64,000 nt of DNA. Source: Desulfobacteraceae bacterium 4572_130. GTDB taxonomy: Bacteria > Desulfobacterota > Desulfobacteria > Desulfobacterales > Desulfobacteraceae. Location: contig NBLN01000014.1 in NCBI GenBank assembly GCA_002084425.1, positions 1-64,000 of the forward strand. The letters are read 5' to 3'. A model generated the notes under the pieces. It saw only the letters and a program-made list of their open reading frames with translations. It made no database searches and was not told the DNA's origin. Every line of letters starts with the position of its first letter. Position 1 is the stretch's first letter. Of this stretch, positions 18,251 to 26,823 are shown piece after piece. A program made the position numbers and the translations under genes.

Positions 18251-18701
18251 TATCTTGCAAAATAAAAATAGAAAAAATCAAAAAACAAAATGAAAGAATA
18301 TAAATTATATAATACATTGGTAATTCAAGGTTCATGGATAATTCACCTGATTTTTGTATTGTATGTGCATAAACAATCATTCTCCATGTTACTATGCTAA
18401 ATAAACAAAAACCTAATATGCTTGTGCATAGTTTAATAATACACTGTGTTTTTAAAGAAAAAATCTGTATTAAGATTTCAACTCCAATATGAGCTTTTTC
18501 TTTATGTGCATATGGAAGAGTTAAAGCAATTACCATGGTTGCTAAAATAGCAACTATCTCTTCTGCACCAAAAACAGGATGATTAAAAATTCTTCCTATT
18601 ACTGAAACACAGGTTACAAAAACCATTCCTGCAAGGAAAAAAGCACCAGCCATCTTCATTTTGTCTTGAATATGTTCTAATAATGTCCAAAATTTATTCA
18701 T
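18231..18701 (-). CDS. dctQ: TRAP transporter small permease (DctQ)
   Basis: 156 residues, four hydrophobic helices, DctQ family. It pairs with DctM in the membrane. The GRIFNHPVFGAEEIVAIL segment and ALPYAHKEKAHIGVEIL-like stretch are typical of the family. The final residues (FFIKT) are encoded inside the right-hand copy of the ~38-bp direct repeat. The intergenic element therefore inserted at the very end of this gene without truncating it. A 190-bp gap with a long hairpin separates it from dctP upstream. Confidence 0.9.
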   Translation of the reverse strand: MNKFWTLLEHIQDKMKMAGAFFLAGMVFVTCVSVIGRIFNHPVFGAEEIVAILATMVIALTLPYAHKEKAHIGVEILIQIFSLKTQCIIKLCTSILGFCLFSIVTWRMIVYAHTIQKSGELSMNLELPMYYIIYILSFCFLIFSIFILQDIFFIKT

Positions 18702-18769
18702 AATAAAATGCTTTTAATCTATTTCTATAGTTATTCTTGATGATATAATAAATCTGTTAATCTAAAAAA

Positions 18770-18820
18770 AATTTAAACGACTTTTAAACCTTTAAAAATG
18801 ATTTAAAAATCGTTTAAATT
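18770..18820. promoter_or_regulatory. 19-bp stem-loop between dctP and dctQ (attenuator or processing site)
   Basis: The left arm 18770-18788 (AATTTAAACGACTTTTAAA) pairs with the right arm 18802-18820 with a single mismatch and a 13-nt loop. TRAP binding proteins are needed in excess over their permeases. A stem-loop here could protect the dctP message or attenuate read-through. There is no clear U-tract on the minus strand. Confidence 0.45.
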
Positions 18821-18893
18821 CATTACAAATAAATAAGGTAAGACAAAGAAAAAATAATAGAATAAATTTTTTTTTATCTTGCATTATTATTTC

Positions 18894-19904
18894 TTACTTT
18901 TTTACTTCATTTTTAATAAAATTAATTATTTTTTTACCATTTAATTTTTTTTTATTCAGAATTGCTATATAATCATTAATAATAGGTTGAACAGCTTTTT
19001 CCCATTTTAAAGATTCTTTTTTATTAAGCCCTATTATTTTATTGCCTTGGTTAAGAAAAAATTTAATGCCTATAAAATCACTATCATCCCATGCCTGCCC
19101 ATGTTTTAATTGCCATTCTTTATTTATGTTTTCTATTATTTCTTGAATATTTTTTGACAATAAATTCCATTTATCTTTGTTCATAGCAACAAAAAAAGTA
19201 GTAGTATAAGCACAAGAAAATGCAGCAGTTGCATAATCTGTAACTTCTCCAAGTTTCCACCCTTTATTTGATTCAAAAGGATATACAGAGCCATCTACAA
19301 TACCTTTTTGAATACTTTGATATGTCTCAGGCATTGGCAAGCCAACAGGTGTTCCTCCTAGTGTTTTTACAATTTTTGCACTTGTGCCGTGACTTCTAAG
19401 TTTAAGTCCTTTTATATCTTCAATTTTTTCAACAGGTTTATTTTTAGTATGAACAAGTCCTGGGCCATGAGCATGAAGATACATAATTTTAGTATCATTA
19501 AACTCTTTTGGATTAAAATTATTTAAAACTCTATTAGCAACTTTTGTAGCTGAAACTCCGCTTGTATAACCCATTGGAAGATCAACTGCACCTAATACTG
19601 GAAATCTTCCTCTGGAATATGCAAGACATGATAAAGCAATATCAGATAATCCTTCAACAACTCCATCATAGGCTTGATCTGCTTTTGTTAAAGTTTGACC
19701 TGGATAATATTCAACCTTTACTTTTCCATTTGTTCTTTTTTCAACTTCATTACACCATTTTTGTGCAAGTATTGACTGAATATGTGTTGGCGGAAAAAAA
19801 TTACTATAGGTAAGTTTAATTGTTTTACCTGATACTATTGTTGTAAAACAAAAAACAAAAAATATAATTAATAATCCAGCTCTAATCATAAATCTTTTGC
19901 TCAT
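18894..19904 (-). CDS. dctP: TRAP transporter substrate-binding protein (DctP)
   Basis: 336 residues with an N-terminal signal peptide (positively charged start, hydrophobic core LLIIFFVFCFTTIVS, then mature K-rich protein). It is a periplasmic DctP-family receptor: LTYSNFFPPTH, AQKWCNEVEKRTNGKV, YYPGQTLTK, GLKLRSHG and GLPMPETYQSIQKG are typical. LKLRSHGT carries the Arg that contacts the substrate carboxylate in this family. It is the first gene of dctP-dctQ-dctM, with a GGA site upstream of the ATG. Ligand unknown; genes downstream point to an aromatic or beta-amino acid. Confidence 0.93.
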   Translation of the reverse strand: MSKRFMIRAGLLIIFFVFCFTTIVSGKTIKLTYSNFFPPTHIQSILAQKWCNEVEKRTNGKVKVEYYPGQTLTKADQAYDGVVEGLSDIALSCLAYSRGRFPVLGAVDLPMGYTSGVSATKVANRVLNNFNPKEFNDTKIMYLHAHGPGLVHTKNKPVEKIEDIKGLKLRSHGTSAKIVKTLGGTPVGLPMPETYQSIQKGIVDGSVYPFESNKGWKLGEVTDYATAAFSCAYTTTFFVAMNKDKWNLLSKNIQEIIENINKEWQLKHGQAWDDSDFIGIKFFLNQGNKIIGLNKKESLKWEKAVQPIINDYIAILNKKKLNGKKIINFIKNEVKK

Positions 19905-19945
19905 TTAATAAATTCCTTTTTATGTGTTTGTTGTTTGATAACATA

Positions 19946-20142
19946 ATTTATGAAAGAGCTTATAACTACTTAATATTCTTTTATGTTTCGTTATAAGACA
20001 AACCAAAAATTAAAAACCAAATCTGCCTTATGGCAGTTTATATGAAAAAACTTATAACTACTTAGTATTCTTTTATGTTTTGTTATAAGGCAAACTAGGA
20101 ATTAAAAACCATTAAAAACCAAATCTGCCTTATGGCAGGCAG
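19946..20142. repeat. two tandem copies of the ~85-bp REP-like element
   Basis: Two head-to-tail copies (about 19946-20040 and 20041-20142) of a dispersed element. Its plus-strand plan is CTTATAACTACTTA..., then TTTTATGTTTCGTTATAAGGCAAAC..., then AATTAAAAACC, then the hairpin CTGCCTTATGGCAG. The second copy ends directly at the stop codon of the oah gene and has a duplicated TTAAAAACCA. This fills the 238-bp gap between dctP and oah. Confidence 0.75.
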
Positions 20143-21257
20143 TTATTCAGGTTTTCCCATTACCTGCTCAAACATATCATCATCCCATATTTTTGAATTA
20201 GCAATATTTTGGCGGAATTTAATAAAATCTATTGTACCCTGACCTGTAATTTTCTTAGTGTTAAATGCACCAAATCCAAGAAAAGCCTCTCCACTCATAT
20301 TAGCTGCAAGTTGCATATATCCCAGAAGAATTTTTTCTTCATTCTAATACCATCTATGGACTTAATTAAACACCCGGGGAACAGGTTTGCAAATTTCCAG
20401 ACTATTTTATTTATTTCTTTATCTAAAAGTTCAAAATCAGCATTTTTTTGATTAGCTTTTATGAAATCTTTGCCTTGCTTTAGGGCATCCCCACTCTTAT
20501 ATTCACCAAAAACAATCTCACCATTATCAATATATTTATCAGTTTCAATCATGGGATTTCTTAGCCATTTTCCATCTTGTTTTAATACTGGTACACATTT
20601 TGATATAAGATTTTTCTGTTTTGCCTTATATGCTGACCACATTTCACATGACACGCAATTCCACATGGCATCTTCCATTCCAAGATACCAAGGAAGAAAA
20701 TCTGTTGAACCACCATCTGGAGCTGAACCATGTTTTGGTCCTGCCTGACCAAATATAGCAAGATCAGATGAAATAGTAATATCGCATGCCATACCAATTT
20801 CCTGACCACCGGCAACTCTCATGCCATTTACACGACAAATTACAGGTTTTTTACATGCTAGAATAGAATCAACCATGCGATTAAAAAGTTCCATATATTG
20901 ACCATATTCATCATTTCTCTTACTGTAAAATTCACTGTATTCCTTTGTATTTCCACCTGTACAAAATGAATAGGGACCTGTGCCTGTAAAAACTGCAGCA
21001 ACAACACTTCTATCAAGGGATGCATTGTCAAATCCTGCAATAACACCTTTAACCATTTCAGTTGTATAGGAATTATATTGCTGTGGATTATTTAATGTTA
21101 TCCATGATACAAAAAGATCATTAACTATATTTCCCTTTGAGTCTATAATGGGACGTTTTTCATATATTACTGATGGAGCTTTTTTTCCCCAGTAGGGGCT
21201 TTTATGAAGCATATGATCCTTTGATTTATTATCTCGCGGCATCCAGTTAAGGGACAT
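20143..21257 (-). CDS. bamA: 6-oxocyclohex-1-ene-1-carbonyl-CoA hydrolase (BamA/Oah), frameshifted near the 3' end
   Basis: Crotonase-fold enzyme that opens the ring of 6-oxocyclohexenyl-CoA to 3-hydroxypimelyl-CoA in anaerobic benzoyl-CoA degradation. The first reading frame runs to 20295. It contains HKSPYWGKKAPSVIYEKRP, SFCTGGNTKEYSEFY, RVNGMRVAGGQEIGMACD and GPKHGSAPDGGSTDFLPW, all typical of BamA. Family members are about 380 residues, and the missing C terminus (...LLGYMQLAANMSGEAFLGFGAF...GKPE) is encoded in another frame down to 20143. The shift lies in an A/T homopolymer near 20325-20340. The intact length would be about 371 residues. It could be a sequencing error or a real inactivating indel. 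A perfect AGGAGG precedes the ATG. Confidence 0.85.
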
Positions 21258-21300
21258 TTTAACCTCCTAATTTTAATTGATAATTAACTATTATTAATCA

Positions 21301-22050
21301 TTATCCTATATAACCACCATCAACACCAAGCACCTGGCCTGTGATGTAGCTTGCATTATCTGATGCAAGAAAAACAAATGCAGGAGCAATTTCTTCAGGG
21401 GCTGCAAATCTTCCAAGCTGAATTCTTGCCTCATAAATCTTTTTTAATTTTTCATCTGTTTGAAGCTTGTTTGTCATTTCTGTTTTTGTAATTCCAGGGC
21501 AGATAACATTTACATTAATATTATATCTTCCAAGTTCCCTTGATGCAGATTTTGTAAATCCAATAATTCCAGCTTTTGCAGAAGCATAATTTATTTGACC
21601 AATAGTTCCAAATATTCCTGCTGTGGATATAACATTAATAATTTTGCCATATTTTTGTTCTTTCATTTGCAGTCCTGCTGCCTGACATGTATTAAATGCT
21701 GCTTTTAAATGAATATCAATAATAGCATCCCAGTCTTTTTCTTTCATTTTAAGGAGCATGGAAGGCTTAGAAACTCCAGCATTATTCACAAGTATATCAA
21801 CACCACCCAGCTTATCAATGCAGGCTTGAACCATTTGTTTTGCACTTTTAAAACTTGCAACATCTGCTTGAACTGCAACACCTTTTTGCCCAAGTTTTTC
21901 AATTTCAGCAACAACTTGTCTTGCAGCAGTATCATTGGAATTATAATTCACAAGAACATCAGCCCCCTCTTTTGCATAGGCAATAGCAATGGATCTTCCA
22001 ATACCTCTGCTGCCTCCAGTTACCAGGGCTTTTTTTCCTTTAAGTTGCAT
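21301..22050 (-). CDS. short-chain dehydrogenase/reductase (FabG-like), candidate 3-hydroxypimelyl-CoA dehydrogenase
   Basis: 249 residues, classical SDR. GGSRGIGRS binds the nucleotide cofactor, NNAG is present, and the catalytic Ser-Tyr-Lys is seen in NVISTAGIFG and INYASAKAG. LNVICPGITKTEM-type and VLGVDGGYIG C-terminal segments are FabG-like. It lies 43 bp upstream of oah and downstream of a hydrolase and had, all on one strand. In that operon the missing step between ring opening and thiolysis is oxidation of 3-hydroxypimelyl-CoA to 3-oxopimelyl-CoA, which an SDR could do. A fatty-acid FabG role is possible, but there are no other fab genes here. Confidence 0.85.
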   Translation of the reverse strand: MQLKGKKALVTGGSRGIGRSIAIAYAKEGADVLVNYNSNDTAARQVVAEIEKLGQKGVAVQADVASFKSAKQMVQACIDKLGGVDILVNNAGVSKPSMLLKMKEKDWDAIIDIHLKAAFNTCQAAGLQMKEQKYGKIINVISTAGIFGTIGQINYASAKAGIIGFTKSASRELGRYNINVNVICPGITKTEMTNKLQTDEKLKKIYEARIQLGRFAAPEEIAPAFVFLASDNASYITGQVLGVDGGYIG

Positions 22051-22063
22051 ATTTTTTTCCTTT

Positions 22064-23089
22064 TTATTTTATAAATTTAGTGAAAAATATGTTAAGTTTT
22101 TTAACAGCTTGATCTACATATTTATTAATATCATATAGATTCATATGTGTTGCACCTTTTATCTTGAATAGTTCTTTTGGTTCACCAGCTCTATTAAAAG
22201 CTTTTTCACTTAAACCTAATGTTAATGCTTTTGTACCTGCAATAGCTAAATAAGGGGTTGGTGATAAAAGTTCAATTTGATCTGTAATATCAAAACTCCT
22301 GCGTGTATCCATACTAAAAACAACCATTCTGTTTTCTCCCCAGTTTGCAACTCTTCCTCTGGGTGTTAAATAATATTCAGCTGCCTCTTTTCGCAGTTGG
22401 TTAGAATTTTCATCAGCTTTTGTCATTTGTTGTACATATTCTACAATACCTGTTTCAAAATATCTTTGCCTTGCTTTTCCTGATTTTTTCATTATGTTAG
22501 CTAGCTTTTCCTTATCACCTTGCTTACCATTAATTATTTGACTTCTAAGGTCAAAAAGCCCAGAAATAGAAGCATAGGCTTTTACTCTTTTATCATAAAT
22601 TGCTGCTGCTGCACCAAAACCACCTCCATTACAAACTCCAAGCATGCCAATTTTATTTTTATCTACAATATTTAGAGATCCAATATAACTTACTGCTGTT
22701 TTAATATCTTCAATTTTCATGTAAGGATTTTCATAGTGTCTTGGTTTTCCTTTACTTTCACCATATGTTCTGTGGTCAATAGCAAGAGTTATAAAACCTT
22801 TTTCAGATAATTTTTTTGCATATATGCCCTGAGTTTGTTCTTTTACTGCTCCTTTAGGTCCAACTATAACAATTGCTGAAAGTTTCTGACCTTTTTTATA
22901 ATTTTTCGGCAAATAAAGGTGTCCTACAACTTTTGTTCCTTCACTGAAAAAATGAATTTTATTTTTTCCATTATTCAAATCAGTTAAGCTGTCTTGTGAA
23001 ATTCGTCCCCCCATTTGTTGAGATGTTTTTCCAAAACTTGGGGATGCAATAAAGGTAACCATTATTACAATAAACAATATTTTTTTCAT
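22064..23089 (-). CDS. exported alpha/beta hydrolase (dienelactone hydrolase-like)
   Basis: 341 residues starting with a signal peptide (MKKILFIVIMVTFIASPSFG), so it is probably periplasmic. The fold is alpha/beta hydrolase: GVCNGGG is the nucleophile elbow with Cys in place of the usual Ser, as in dienelactone hydrolases. The catalytic His is likely in GATHMNLYD. HGHLYLPKNYKKGQKLSAIVIV-type and YGESKGKPRHYENP segments are like YcjY/DUF-type hydrolases. It sits inside the Bam-type operon between the SDR (14 bp) and had, yet an exported enzyme cannot act on CoA esters. It may instead process an ester or amide precursor outside the membrane. Substrate unknown. Confidence 0.75.
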   Translation of the reverse strand: MKKILFIVIMVTFIASPSFGKTSQQMGGRISQDSLTDLNNGKNKIHFFSEGTKVVGHLYLPKNYKKGQKLSAIVIVGPKGAVKEQTQGIYAKKLSEKGFITLAIDHRTYGESKGKPRHYENPYMKIEDIKTAVSYIGSLNIVDKNKIGMLGVCNGGGFGAAAAIYDKRVKAYASISGLFDLRSQIINGKQGDKEKLANIMKKSGKARQRYFETGIVEYVQQMTKADENSNQLRKEAAEYYLTPRGRVANWGENRMVVFSMDTRRSFDITDQIELLSPTPYLAIAGTKALTLGLSEKAFNRAGEPKELFKIKGATHMNLYDINKYVDQAVKKLNIFFTKFIK

Positions 23090-23154
23090 TTTGTTTCCTT
23101 TTTTTAAAATTATATTGCCATATAATAACTAAATTTTTACGATATCACACAAAA

Positions 23155-24258
23155 TTAAAAATCAGGCACAAGAACTATTCTCTTTTCTGGAGATTTATCA
23201 TGTGCTTCTTTAAAAACTTCATTAATTGTACTCATGGGTCTTGTTTGAACAAAATCCTTAAAATTTATTTTTTTCTGAATAATCATGTCTAAAACCAGAG
23301 GATAATATTCAGGAAGACATCCCCATGTACCTATTATTTCTGCATCAAAAGCCATAAGACGACTTATGGAATATTCAATTTTATGGGGACCATAACCTAC
23401 TATAACAAGCTTTCCCGTAAAGCTTAAAAGTGCAAGTCCAAGCTCCTGCCCCGGTTTTGAACCACTTACTTCAAATATTTTCCAGCCTGTTGTATCAAGA
23501 CCTTTTTGTTTTTTAAAAGCCTTTATTTCTGCTGAAACTTCCCTTGAAGTTTTATTAAGAGAATTAACAACAAAATCAGCACCATTTAAAAGCATGGTAT
23601 CAAGTCTTTTAGAATTAATATCAATTGCAATAACTGTATTTGCTCCTAAAGCTTTAAGTTCTTGAACCATATATTGTCCAACACCTCCAACTCCAATAAC
23701 AATAGTGTTATCTCCAAATTGAATATCTGCTTTTTTTGCTGCTTGAAAAGGAGTAGTAGAAGCATCTGCAACAACTGCTAAATGGGAAAGTTCAATATCT
23801 CCTGTATTTTTTACTTCACATAAATCTATACAGGGAACTGGAATATGACTTGCAAAACCACCATAAATACCCATACTATTTCCCGGCATTTTTTGTGAAA
23901 GACAGCGGTTTCCCCTACCTGCCTTACAAAGATTACACTTTCTGCATGGCATAACAGCCGGGATTATAACTTGTTTTTCCATCCATTTTTCATCACCTTT
24001 TACAACTGTTCCTGAAATTTCATGCCCTAAAGTTATGGGAGGCTTATTTACAGTAGGAACTCCATTGTAAAAATATCCCAAATCTGTATGACATACTCCA
24101 CAGCCTGCTACTTCAACCAGAACCTCACCTTGTTTTAACTCAGGAACATCAATTTCAGTTTTTTCAATTTTTCCGGAAATTTTTTTACCAGTTCTTTTAT
24201 CCCTAATAAATGGTTGAACCATTTGCCATGTTTGAATTTTATTGGGAATATTACCCAT
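23155..24258 (-). CDS. had: 6-hydroxycyclohex-1-ene-1-carbonyl-CoA dehydrogenase (Had/BamQ)
   Basis: 367-residue zinc-dependent medium-chain alcohol dehydrogenase. GCGVCHTDLG supplies the catalytic-zinc Cys, GHEISG the His-Glu pair, CRKCNLCKAGRGNRC the structural-zinc cysteines, and VIGVGGVGQY the NAD site. The N-terminal IQTWQMVQPFI and TTPFQAAKKA segments match Had enzymes of benzoyl-CoA degraders. It oxidises 6-hydroxycyclohexenyl-CoA to the 6-oxo compound, the substrate of the Oah encoded downstream in the same operon. Dch/BamR, which makes its substrate, and the benzoyl-CoA reductase are not in this window. Confidence 0.88.
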   Translation of the reverse strand: MGNIPNKIQTWQMVQPFIRDKRTGKKISGKIEKTEIDVPELKQGEVLVEVAGCGVCHTDLGYFYNGVPTVNKPPITLGHEISGTVVKGDEKWMEKQVIIPAVMPCRKCNLCKAGRGNRCLSQKMPGNSMGIYGGFASHIPVPCIDLCEVKNTGDIELSHLAVVADASTTPFQAAKKADIQFGDNTIVIGVGGVGQYMVQELKALGANTVIAIDINSKRLDTMLLNGADFVVNSLNKTSREVSAEIKAFKKQKGLDTTGWKIFEVSGSKPGQELGLALLSFTGKLVIVGYGPHKIEYSISRLMAFDAEIIGTWGCLPEYYPLVLDMIIQKKINFKDFVQTRPMSTINEVFKEAHDKSPEKRIVLVPDF

Positions 24259-24285
24259 TATATTATCCTCCTTAACTTATAGCTT

Positions 24286-24723
24286 TTATATTTTTTCAAA
24301 GATATAGTTGATTCTGTCATTATCAAGTTTATTTACTTTGACTTTCATTTTCATGCCTATTTGAATATCTTTATCAGCAATATTTTTTCCAATTCTTCCA
24401 AATATTTTGTAATCACCAAAATCAACCAAGGCAATTGTATAAGGTAGATCTTTTTCAAAACCAATTGGTCCGTATTTCATTTTTGAAAAAGTAACAAGTT
24501 CTCCTGTGTCATTAGTTGCATCAAACCATTCAAGGTCGCTTTTAAGACAACTTGCACAATCTGCCCTTGGAGGAAAAAAATTAATATTACAATCTTTACA
24601 TTTAGTCCCCATAACTTTTTCTTTTTCAAGATAATCTATAAAATCATTTACCTTGCTTGTTAAGGTAAAACTTTTTGTTCCAAATTTTTTAAATCTATCA
24701 TCAATTTCTTTTTTCTTTCCCAT
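24286..24723 (-). CDS. DUF35 OB-fold protein with zinc ribbon, thiolase partner
   Basis: 145 residues. A zinc ribbon CKDCNINFFPPRADCASC (C-x2-C-x10-C-x2-C) at about 40-60 precedes an OB-fold domain, the DUF35 plan. Such proteins form complexes with SCP-x-type thiolases. Examples are the BbsA-BbsB benzoylsuccinyl-CoA thiolase and archaeal acetoacetyl-CoA thiolase assemblies, where DUF35 binds CoA or bridges enzymes. It lies 20 bp downstream of a thiolase of that type, in the same operon, so the two very likely form one complex. Confidence 0.87.
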   Translation of the reverse strand: MGKKKEIDDRFKKFGTKSFTLTSKVNDFIDYLEKEKVMGTKCKDCNINFFPPRADCASCLKSDLEWFDATNDTGELVTFSKMKYGPIGFEKDLPYTIALVDFGDYKIFGRIGKNIADKDIQIGMKMKVKVNKLDNDRINYIFEKI

Positions 24724-24742
24724 AATTTATTTTCCTCATAAT

Positions 24743-25909
24743 TTATCTGCCTAGAATAGTTACATTTCCATATAGTCCTACTCCGCCAATATTATGCACA
24801 AGACCTATTTCAGGGTCCTTTACTTGAATTTCTCCGGCTTCACCCCTTAATTGCTGCACAATAGTTCTTATCTGGGAACCACCTGTGGCTCCTATGGGAT
24901 GTCCCTTAGATAAAAGTCCTCCATCAACATTTACAGGAATACTTCCTTCTTTATATGTTTCCTTTCCATGTATCAGCTCTTTACCTTTACCGGGATTTGC
25001 AAAACCAAGATCCTCATATGCCATCATTTCAGCAATAGTAAAGCAATCATGAACTTCTGCAACATCCACATCCTTTGCACTTATACCTGCCATTTCATAA
25101 GCTTGTTTTGCAGCTTCTCTGGCAGCTGGAAGACCTGTATATATTTTTCTTCCGGTAAGATTAACACTGTTTGTAGCAGCACCTAGTCCAAGAATCCAGA
25201 TAGGATTTTTTGATAAAGCCTTTGCCTTTTCTTCATTTGCTATAATTATGCAGGAACTTCCATCAGCATTTGCACAACAATCTCCAACACGCAAGGGACT
25301 TGCAATAGGAGCTGTCATTCTGCTGTCAGGGCTTGTAAGATTTTCTAGATTAAGGGATTTTCTAAAAACAGCTTTTTCATTAAGAGGTCCATAAGTTGAA
25401 GATTTAACTCTTATTAATGAAAGATCTTCCAATGTTGTTCCATATTTTGCCATATGAGCCTGGGCAAAAAGAGCATAATAGGCAGGCATCATAGTTCCAA
25501 AGGGACTTTCCCATTGAATATCAGTACCTCGTCCCATTCTTTCCTGGGATTCAGCAGAAGATATTTCACTCATTTTTTGGATACCAATTACAGCAACAGA
25601 ATCATGAAGCCCTGATTTTACAAGAGAATAGGCAAGTTTTAATCCCATGCTGCTGGAGGAACACAAAGTTTCAACATAAAATGTAGGCTGAGGATTTAAT
25701 CCAAGATATTCTGCAATAACTCCAGCAGGAGAACGCTGTTTGTCATATTCAGGAGCAGAACAAACCACAGATGCACCTATATCTTTAGCTGTAATGCCTG
25801 CATCCTTAACTGCTTCCTTATAACCTTCAAATGCAAGTTCTTTTAATGAGCCCGGATATGCCCGCACAAAGGCAGACTGTCCAACTCCAATTATTCCAAC
25901 TTTCCCCAT
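24743..25909 (-). CDS. SCP-x-type thiolase, candidate 3-oxopimelyl-CoA thiolase
   Basis: 388 residues. VETLCSSSSMG carries the acyl-accepting Cys (C83), AEVHDCFTIAEM the family His, and GGLLSKGHPIGATGG the C-terminal active-site His. The type (VGIIGVGQSAFVRAYPGS start, GDCCANADGSS) is that which works with DUF35 partners. It heads the Bam-type operon, with a GGAGA site upstream. Thiolysis of 3-oxopimelyl-CoA to glutaryl-CoA and acetyl-CoA would complete the sequence had-oah-SDR-thiolase. Thiolysis of acetoacetyl-CoA formed after the BKACE reaction, or of an arylsuccinyl-CoA, is also possible. Confidence 0.87.
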   Translation of the reverse strand: MGKVGIIGVGQSAFVRAYPGSLKELAFEGYKEAVKDAGITAKDIGASVVCSAPEYDKQRSPAGVIAEYLGLNPQPTFYVETLCSSSSMGLKLAYSLVKSGLHDSVAVIGIQKMSEISSAESQERMGRGTDIQWESPFGTMMPAYYALFAQAHMAKYGTTLEDLSLIRVKSSTYGPLNEKAVFRKSLNLENLTSPDSRMTAPIASPLRVGDCCANADGSSCIIIANEEKAKALSKNPIWILGLGAATNSVNLTGRKIYTGLPAAREAAKQAYEMAGISAKDVDVAEVHDCFTIAEMMAYEDLGFANPGKGKELIHGKETYKEGSIPVNVDGGLLSKGHPIGATGGSQIRTIVQQLRGEAGEIQVKDPEIGLVHNIGGVGLYGNVTILGR

Positions 25910-26039
25910 ATTATCTCCTTTATAAAATATTGTTTGTTGCTAATTTTAACTTAATTGTATCTATTTTTAACCTTTACATAAATCCAAAAAAATCAAATTT
26001 TTTAAAAAATAACTAAACTTTATAAAAATTCGTCAGCTT

Positions 26040-26717
26040 TTATTTTAACTCAAATTCTACTGAAACACTTGCAAAAATATCTATCATTCCAAAGGTTCCA
26101 CCAGTTTTTCCAGATGTTTCTGACTTTAAATACATATTTTTGGGATTGTAATTTTCTGAACCTGATTCCCTGATTATAAGTACTTGCCCAACTTCTTCAT
26201 TAAGGGTATTTGCCATTAACTCAGCTTTTTTTCTTGCATTATAAAGTGCTTTTTTAAGTTCATTATTTCTTAGTTTAAATTCATCATTTCTACCATATTC
26301 AGTTCCTTGAATTGTTAATTCATTATAATTTGCCAATTCTTTATAAACTGGATAAAGCTTATTAATATCATTAATTTTTAATTGCATAGTACAAGAGGAA
26401 AAATATCCAGAAAGAATTTTTGTATTGTTCTGCCATTTATATTCAGCACCTTGCCGTATTATAGATTTTGTTATTTCTTTATCTGTTAAACCAATTTTTT
26501 TTAAATTTTTTATTACTTTAACAAGAGATTCATTTAACTGATTATAGCTTGTATCCATCTGCTTTGTTATAAATTTTAATTCAGTATAAATTATTGAATA
26601 TTGAGCTTGAACACGAATTTTTGATGTTCCTGTTGTATGAATTTTTCTAATATTATCATGAGCATAACAAATATTTGATAAAATAATTAGAAAAAATAAA
26701 ATTCTTACTAGTTTCAT
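26040..26717 (-). CDS. periplasmic SIMPL-domain (DUF541) protein
   Basis: SIMPL/DUF541 family, function poorly defined (implicated in oxidative stress and signalling contexts). From the ATG at 26717 it starts with a clear signal peptide (KLVRILFFLIILSNICYA), followed by IHTTGTSKIRVQAQ, LGYFSS-like and ALYNARKKAELMANTL segments typical of the domain. The frame is open for 25 more codons upstream, but those lie in a dispersed repeat (26735-26823), and AAAGG sits just before the 26717 ATG. That makes 26717 the likely start, giving 225 residues. Confidence 0.82.
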   Translation of the reverse strand: MKLVRILFFLIILSNICYAHDNIRKIHTTGTSKIRVQAQYSIIYTELKFITKQMDTSYNQLNESLVKVIKNLKKIGLTDKEITKSIIRQGAEYKWQNNTKILSGYFSSCTMQLKINDINKLYPVYKELANYNELTIQGTEYGRNDEFKLRNNELKKALYNARKKAELMANTLNEEVGQVLIIRESGSENYNPKNMYLKSETSGKTGGTFGMIDIFASVSVEFELK

Positions 26718-26734
26718 GTATTTACCTTTTAATT

Positions 26735-26823
26735 TATACGAGAACTTATAAGTATTTAATGTTCTTATATGTTTTGTTGTAAGGCAAAACAAAAATTAAA
26801 AATCAGATCTTGCTTAAGGCAGT
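26735..26823. repeat. REP-like element between the SIMPL gene and the M48 peptidase gene
   Basis: Another copy of the dispersed ~85-bp element (AGAACTTATAAGTATTTAAT..., TTGTAAGGCAAAAC, AATTAAAAATCAGATC, TTGCTTAAGGCAG). It runs into the 3' end of the M48 peptidase gene and supplies its last codons: Leu-Pro-stop come from CTGCCTTAA of the terminal hairpin. Confidence 0.7.

Noticed and set aside
21301-25909. Toluene (benzylsuccinate) beta-oxidation bbs operon
   Set aside because: Thiolase plus DUF35 plus SDR fits BbsAB/CD in part, but had and oah are cyclohexenyl-CoA enzymes and no bbsEF CoA-transferase or bbsG dehydrogenase is present.
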